NCBI GenBank assembly: GCA_030248195.1
Contig: JASAND010000871.1
Span: forward strand, 1 to 64,000
DNA length: 64,000 nucleotides
DNA from: Trissonchulus latispiculum
Lineage: Eukaryota > Nematoda > Enoplea > Enoplida > Ironidae
Reading direction: 5' to 3'
Each line of letters starts with the position of its first letter. Position 1 is the first letter of the stretch. This document shows positions 58,710 through 64,000 of this stretch, piece after piece. Position numbers and translations under genes: made by a program. The notes under the pieces are model-generated. The model saw only the letters and a list, made by a program, of their open reading frames with translations, ran no database searches and was not told the origin of the DNA.

Positions 58710-59089
58710 AAGAACGAATCATCAGTTGAAAAAGTAAATATGAGTTATACAACAACTTTTACTAGACATGTTACTTTCTGTGCTTGTAAGGAAAGTGGTC
58801 TAACAGAAAAATGCTTTCTTTTGTTATAAATGGTAGTAAAAAATTGTCATTTATAACTTTAATATTGATTTCTAGCACGTCTGCTTCATATCTCATTTCA
58901 ACATGGAAGGTAAACCTTGGAATTATCTTCATCTGACACTACCCCTAATCGGAATACCAACAGGGCTGTGGCGGTGACTGAAAAAATCGTATACAAGGCA
59001 AGAATTCAGCTTGCAAAAAATGGGACCTTATGCCAAGACTGTATTACTACATCATTTAACTAAGTTTGAGTGAAAGGAAAAGTATCTGA
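58710..59089. other. Possible 5' remnant of the LINE
   Basis: No open frame. Sequence just before the reverse-transcriptase motifs may derive from the same LINE, but is not recognisable. Confidence 0.3.
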
Positions 59090-59700
59090 TGCCTGGCTAA
59101 ATGAGGTAGGGCGGCCTGTACTAAAACCCGGGAAAGATAAAAGCAATGTAACTAGCTTCCGACCCATTTGCTGGTACCCATTTGCTTATTAAGCTGTCTT
59201 AGTAAACTAATGGAGCAAATTGTGGTTGCGCGTTTAGTATGGTGGTTGGAGGAGTACAGTCTAGAACAAGCTGGATTCAGAAAGCGGCACTCTTGTGTGA
59301 TGCAAGTGCTGAGTTTGCTTACTGATGCGCAACGTGGGTTTGACAAAGGAGATTGCACTGCATCTGTATACTTGGACCTTGCAAAAGTGTATGTCAGCAA
59401 TCTAGAAGAATTTCTATGTCTACCAAGCAGCTGGGACTCCTAAATGGTCTTCTTAAAAAGAGAACAATACAAGTAACAGTTGCCAGTTAGTTGTCCTCCG
59501 CGAGAAAGGTATGATATTCCCCAAGGTAGCGTTTTGAACCCCACCTTGTTCTTAATTATAATAAATTGATTTACCTCAAGTGCTCTTTTGGGCCATCAAG
59601 AACTCATACACTTACGAACACTGGACAGACCTTCCTGTTACAAGAGTTGTTGTCGGCATGTTTGCTAATGACGATCGGCTCCAAACATATGCTGGGGGAG
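59090..59700 (+). pseudogene. Non-LTR retrotransposon reverse transcriptase, decayed
   Basis: Across shifting plus-strand frames one reads VGRPVLKPGKDKSNVTSFRPI, then CLLSCLSKLMEQIVVARLVWW, EQAGFRKRHSC, YLDLAKVY, IPQGSVLNPTLFLIIIN and FANDDRLQTYAG. These match, in order, the LINE RT blocks LKPGKD/RPISLLS, QAGFR, (F)LDLxKAY, GIPQGSVLSPLLF and the catalytic FADD box, here FANDD. A direct duplication of ACCCATTTGCTGGT at 59162-59186 causes one frameshift, and stops and deletions follow. The clade is probably Jockey/CR1-like. Not functional. Confidence 0.85.
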
Positions 59701-60141
59701 GATAGATCTGGTGATCAACCCTCCAGAGGGGTCCCTCACTCTCCACAGTATCCGGGTTTTTCCAGTTTTTTGGGCAAAAACCCGAAAAATTCGGTTTACC
59801 GATGGTCTGGCCGCCGGTTCAGCCTACCCTCTCCTTTATCTGTTCGGCTCTAAGGACCTAAAGGTCCTGTCAAGGCATCTTATAGGCAGCACTGGGGGCC
59901 GTGGAAATGTTGGGAACCAAGAATAATATGGCTGTTGGCTTAGAGAAGACTTCAGCCATGCTGTTCATGCCAAATCATATTGGCAAATCGAAACCTTGAA
60001 GCTAGGGTCTTGCAGCCAGCAGAGATTTTTAATTAGTTATGTTGGTAGTTGTGAAAAAGGGAAGGTCGGGCACATAAACGCGACGGCTGCACATGGCTGG
60101 AAGGCAACTAATAACCAACGACCAAGTATTTTTGACAATAT
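59701..60141. other. Intergenic, nothing firm
   Basis: 59752-59800 contains a GGGTTTTTCC ... GGGCAAAAACCC hairpin. No gene seen. Confidence 0.4.
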
Positions 60142-60149
60142 TGACAAGT

Positions 60150-60929
60150 CAGAGTTGGCGCCGGGTCCGGGTACCCGCGGGTAACCGCGGGCCGGGCCGG
60201 GTCCGGGTCCAAATTTAGGACCCGCGGGTCAGGGTACCCGCGGGTCCAAATCTGGGTCCGGATCCAAAATACTGAACAACTGGATTTTGTTACATTTAGG
60301 GATGTTCAAACATTACAATTTGTTGTATTTCTAATAAAAGGTTGGTGGAACCGGTGTGTTAGGCATTGAGATACAATGTTTAGTTGTCTAGCTGAGGTCT
60401 TTCTGACCTATGATGCTCTGATGGGCTAGAAACACAATATGTAGCAACTATAATTGGAAGTAGAAATATGACAACTGACAATTGATAAGTTAGCATAAAG
60501 TTTTGCAATGCATGCAAAAACTTAATCTAGTATACAAGCTCAAGGACATTGTTTTCAAATACAAGCCACCAAACATTCGTTCAGGTTCTTTCCTCCAAAG
60601 CATTCGTAACTTGTCTTTGTCCGAAGGACCGTCTCAAACTGTCTCTGGACTATCACACAACTGATACTGCTCTTGCTAGTCCTAGCACTGAAAATTGTCG
60701 TGAGGCTTAAAATAACTTAACCTAATGCTTATCACAGGTTTTATTCGCGACTGGGCTATTATAGTAGTAAAGTTGCAGTGAAATTTTAGAATGCAGTGAA
60801 TGTTTGAAATGAAGATTGGTTCGTTTTTTAGAACCGGGTACCCGGATCCGGGTCTGGGCGGGTCCGGGTCCGGCCTAACGGGTCCGGGTCCGGGCCGGGT
60901 CCAAAAATTTGGACCCGGAGCCAACTCTG
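60150..60929. mobile_element. hAT-type element 3 (GGGTCC arrays), complete
   Basis: Termini CAGAGTTGGCGCCGGGTCC and, in complement, CAGAGTTGGCTCCGGGTCC (18/19) are flanked by the exact 8-bp duplication TGACAAGT (60142-60149, 60930-60937). The left array (60160-60265) and right array (60833-60903) both read GGGTCCGGG on the plus strand. The right end has a short palindrome (GGTCCAAAAATTTGGACC) between array and terminus. The core is AT-rich and noncoding. Confidence 0.92.
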
Positions 60930-61020
60930 TGACAAGTATTGACAGTATTTTTGACCCATGCTCTATAATTTCGCCAAAAAGTAGGCCAATCGGACAAAAG
61001 TTTAGTCGCCCACTCCTTAA

Positions 61021-61841
61021 GCCAGGTTCACATTAGGTAATAATCACCGGCAATGTGATTGCCAGCAATAAGGTTGCCAACAGATTGCTCATTTATTGCT
61101 AGTGAGAACAGAGTAAAAATTGCCAGCAATATTGCTGTCAATCAGGCTAGGACAGTGAGCAAGCTCTGTGGCAATTAACACGTTCACGGCATTTACAAAT
61201 TTGGTTCCCTACGCCAGCGCGCAATTAGCTATTTTTATTAATTCTACTCTAGAGAACATTTTATTAGTTTGTCTTTGGTAGGCATAGCAAAGTATGCATA
61301 ATAGCATCAACAAAATAGTGTGGGGCACGGTGTGCCCCTCAATGTGTGCAGTGAAGTACGTTTTAAATGGAGCAATGTGGGGCACACCGTGCCCCACATT
61401 TTTCTATCTTCTGAAAGTTTGCCACTTCCAAAATTAGTTATGCTGATGTTTACTTATAACTATAATAATGAAAAACAGCAGGAGTACGACTGCAAGGATG
61501 GAGAAAGTGAATTCGGGGAGTCAGAATAGTAGTACATAAGTTGACGAATCTGTGAGTAATTACGCATCAAGGGTGGCCGGGCAAGCTAGTTAGTTTGAAT
61601 ACGGGGATAATGCTTGCTGGCATGTTTCCGGGTTATTGCCTTTCGTTTGGTTTGTTTTTACCTACCTACACGAGAAGGTAGGTGCGTACAAATTTAAGCT
61701 GGGCTAAAATTTCAAATTTCCCGCTATATTGCCTACAATCTTCATGATGCAGTGTGAACGGGTGCATTGCTGGGAATATAGCTATAGCCCCTAAATTGAT
61801 GGCAAGTAAATTGCCTGCAGATTGCCCAGCGTGAACCGGGC
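61021..61841. mobile_element. 821-bp MITE, ends GCC(A/C)GGTTCAC
   Basis: The left end GCCAGGTTCACATTAGG and complement of the right end, GCCCGGTTCACGCTGGG, are inverted and abutted by TTAA / TTTAA. GGCAAT / ATTGCC motifs fill both subterminal zones. An inner perfect palindrome is described separately. The TIR style recalls PIF/Harbinger-like MITEs, but this is unproven. Confidence 0.75.
61319..61400. repeat. Inner inverted repeat GTGGGGCACGGTGTGCCCC
   Basis: GTGGGGCACGGTGTGCCCC at about 61320 and GGGGCACACCGTGCCCCAC at about 61378 are complements of 19 bp, each also nearly self-complementary, around a 40-base loop. Confidence 0.85.
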
Positions 61842-61923
61842 TTTAATTGGGTTGAGATATTTAGATTTAGCAGTGAAGAAAAGAGCAGAAACGCAAAGGT
61901 TTCTGAAAATGGAACCAGCAGAC

Positions 61924-62155
61924 TAGGGCTGTTTTGATGATCAAAAATCAAAAATCAGAATTAATTTTGATGCGATTTTTGATTTTTGATTCAAAATCAA
62001 AAATCAAAATCATTAAAATTTGAAGGTGAATCAAAAATCAAAAATCAGAATTGCAAAATTTTGCACCTGCATCAAAAATCAAAATCAAAATGTTTGGTTT
62101 TGAGCGAATCAATCTTTTTGATTTTTGATTTTTGATTTTTGATTTTTGATGCAGC
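61924..62155. mobile_element. Solo hAT-type end with AAAAATC array
   Basis: TAGGGCTGTTTTGATGATC fits YAGNGNTG. It is followed by (ATCAAAA)n in one orientation, then TTTTTGATTTTTGATT in the other near 62115-62152. No second terminus found. Confidence 0.55.
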
Positions 62156-62502
62156 GTCTTCTTTTCCAGCTGTGATTCTCAGCATGCATAACTGGCCAAC
62201 GTCTTTCTTAACGGCACTGAAGAAAACGAGCAAATCTATTGAAACTTGGTTTTCTGATGTTTCTTCAGTTCTTATATATTTGTACATGTTTTCTTTATAT
62301 TATACGACTGTTCATCGCGGTGACACAGCTACTGTGCTAATGCGGATTTCTGGCGATAAGTCCGTATATATACCAAACTTGCGTATACAATTTGCAAAAG
62401 TTAACCCATTTAGCTCAAATTTTGTATGGGTATCTTTAACACATTTATGGTCAATCTGCACTAAAAGACTTAAATTTTTAAATATTTAATTTTTTAAATA
62501 AC
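62156..62502. other. Intergenic, nothing recognised
   Basis: A 116-codon plus frame spans this stretch without domain features. Confidence 0.45.
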
Positions 62503-62945
62503 GTAGTGATTCTTTTTGAAGACATCAAGGTTGAAGGAACCCTTATTACTCATTCACTACTTGGAGTTAAAAAGCCATTATTATATCAAAATGCAGCTTG
62601 ACATTGTGTCTTTTAGTGAAACCAATTTTGGTTTTTCAAAAAGTTTTTAGAATTCACCGCATTTTAGGAGTGTAATTTTCCAGATCCGTTACATCACTCG
62701 ATATCTCTATCAAATAACTGGGGACCCTAAATTACTATGTAGCGTGGAGTTTGCTTTACTTTTTCCAACTTTGGCAAGCAATCACTTTAACTAGAAAGTA
62801 GCGATCGGGGCAACTAAAAAGGGCCGCTAGCTGTTTTTGTGTAAAATACATGGGTAAAGTCGGCAAGTGGCAACACTCTAGCTTGCATAGACATAGTAAA
62901 TGCTCCACAATCGCTGGAAAAAATTTGGTCATGTTTTTGCGAAAA
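62503..62945. repeat. Copy of the 10858 MITE left half
   Basis: It shares TTATTACTC...ACTTGGAG, ATTATATCAAAATGCAGCTT, CAAATAACTGGGGACCC and CGCTGGAAAAAATTTGGTCA in order with 10858-11345. The right half is absent; it is joined instead to the foldback core below. Confidence 0.8.
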
Positions 62946-63200
62946 CTGTGACCATTTCTGGGTCGTTGAGTACGAATCTGAAATCCGTTTCTCGATTAAG
63001 CTTTTCGTTAGCGTCAGTAAGCTTATATATTACATCTTTAGCTTACTGCGAGCTAACCAAAAGCTTAACCGAAAAACGCATTTCCGAATCCTGCTCAGCG
63101 ACCCAGAAAACCCCCATATGCAGCTCTTCAGCAAAACCCGGGACAAAAAGTTTTCGGTCCCCCTTACAAAACTTGAAAAATTAAGTTTTCGTAAATTTAA
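62946..63200. repeat. Centre of the GGGTCTTTCCC foldback
   Basis: GTACGAATCTGAAATCCG ... CGTTAGCG ... CTTAGC ... GAGCTAACCAAAAGCTTAAC ... CGAATCCTGCTC is inverted about 63036, as at 22735, and is followed by GGTCCCCCTTAC. Confidence 0.7.
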
Positions 63201-64000
63201 ATTTTTTAATGGTGGTCGATCAGAAATGTGTCAAAATACACCCATACAAAATCTGAACATATTTGGTTACGTTTTGCAAATTTTACACGCAGGTGTACGT
63301 ATTCGGAATTATCACCGGATTTCTAAATAATTTTAGCAAATGGGAACCGCTGTAAACAAAACATTGAAACCGCTTGTTAAGTTTTTCAGGGGAAAGCAAA
63401 AAGGCGTTTTCTTCGAATTTGCTTTAGCGGTTTTTAGGCAATTATGACTTCGAAATTTGTTTTTTCCAAGTTTCGTGAACATTTTTCGATGTTGCGTGAA
63501 CGCAGTGACAGTGCAGTTCAGGCGTAAACTTAAATCTGAAAGCATAATAATGATCACAGCGGATCACCTTTGGCTAAACATGGAAGTTTTCTGGGTAACC
63601 GAACACAAAACTAATCCAACAAGCTCTATTTGCAGTACATTTCTAACCAGTATCCACAGCAAACCTAATAATTTCAGCAGTATGTTGATAACTGAGTGTT
63701 TTAAACTGAAGCTAACAACAGAAACCGAAAAACTTTATATATCTCAAATTTTGCTGAGAAGTTATATGTAGTCAGTCTTCCGGTTGCCAGAACACAAATC
63801 CGACATCTGTTCCTCACATAAAACACAGATGCATGTCCTTTCCCGTCGTATTCCTCGACAATATTGGTGCAAATTGTCAGTTGTGAGGATTTTAACTGCA
63901 ATTCGTTTAAATGACTGTTCTCTCAAAATTTTGTTTTATTATGGAATCACATTGTATATTTGGCCAGAAAATAAGTGAAATCGGGGCCATAAAACTTTTA
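63201..64000. other. Intergenic, nothing recognised
   Basis: Short open frames on both strands without domain features. Confidence 0.5.

Overview
The window is eukaryotic, AT-rich nuclear DNA from an animal, possibly a soft-bodied invertebrate such as a lophotrochozoan. Evidence: a single-exon class A GPCR, tRNA-derived SINEs, Ty3/Gypsy and non-LTR retrotransposon relics, and many inverted-repeat DNA transposons. The species cannot be fixed from this sequence. There are no bacterial operons, rRNA genes or CRISPR arrays. The only intact gene I can defend is the GPCR on the minus strand at 923-2248. Nearly everything else readable is mobile DNA, much of it non-autonomous.

Layout. 1-230: tRNA-derived SINE (minus). 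923-2248: GPCR. 5.8-6.6 kb: a long TA tract, a short repeat cluster and a CTCGGG-type array. 8-15 kb: two MITEs and a second tRNA-derived SINE. 17.4-17.9 kb: facing CGGAGAAAC arrays. 20.3-21.8 kb: a complete hAT-type element with an exact 8-bp target-site duplication (TSD). 22.4-27.1 kb: a 716-bp foldback and a nested satellite. 27.8-32.7 kb: a solo hAT end, two MITEs and a second hAT element with an exact TSD. 34.9-36.2 kb: a 1.33-kb mariner/Tc1-like foldback with ~495-bp arms. 36.5-43.9 kb: five tandem ~1.1-kb units, each carrying on the minus strand a splice-acceptor-like site, a ~115-codon reading frame and AATAAA signals; the fifth unit is split by a 1.8-kb composite insertion. 44-57.6 kb: a palindromic Mutator-like foldback family, one copy interrupted by a 1.1-kb deleted Gypsy element, plus a CpG-dense foldback and a TTAACCCGGG-rich MITE. 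58.5-64 kb: a hairpin, a decayed LINE reverse transcriptase, a third hAT element with exact TSD, a TTCAC-type MITE and mosaic repeats.

Two patterns stand out. First, most low-complexity hexamer-type arrays (GGAACC, GTGTAAAAAA, GGGTCC, CGGGATCC, AAAAATC, CTGAAA) lie just inside hAT ends of the form YAGNGNTG. In all three complete elements the terminal repeats are inverted but the inner arrays run in the same direction at both ends, so each element is polar. Second, the Mutator-like foldback family (9-bp TSDs) has, inside each arm, a smaller hairpin whose stem sequence changes between copies while pairing is kept. Neither claim was tested computationally; all coordinates were read by eye and repeat boundaries may be off by a few bases unless a TSD is given.
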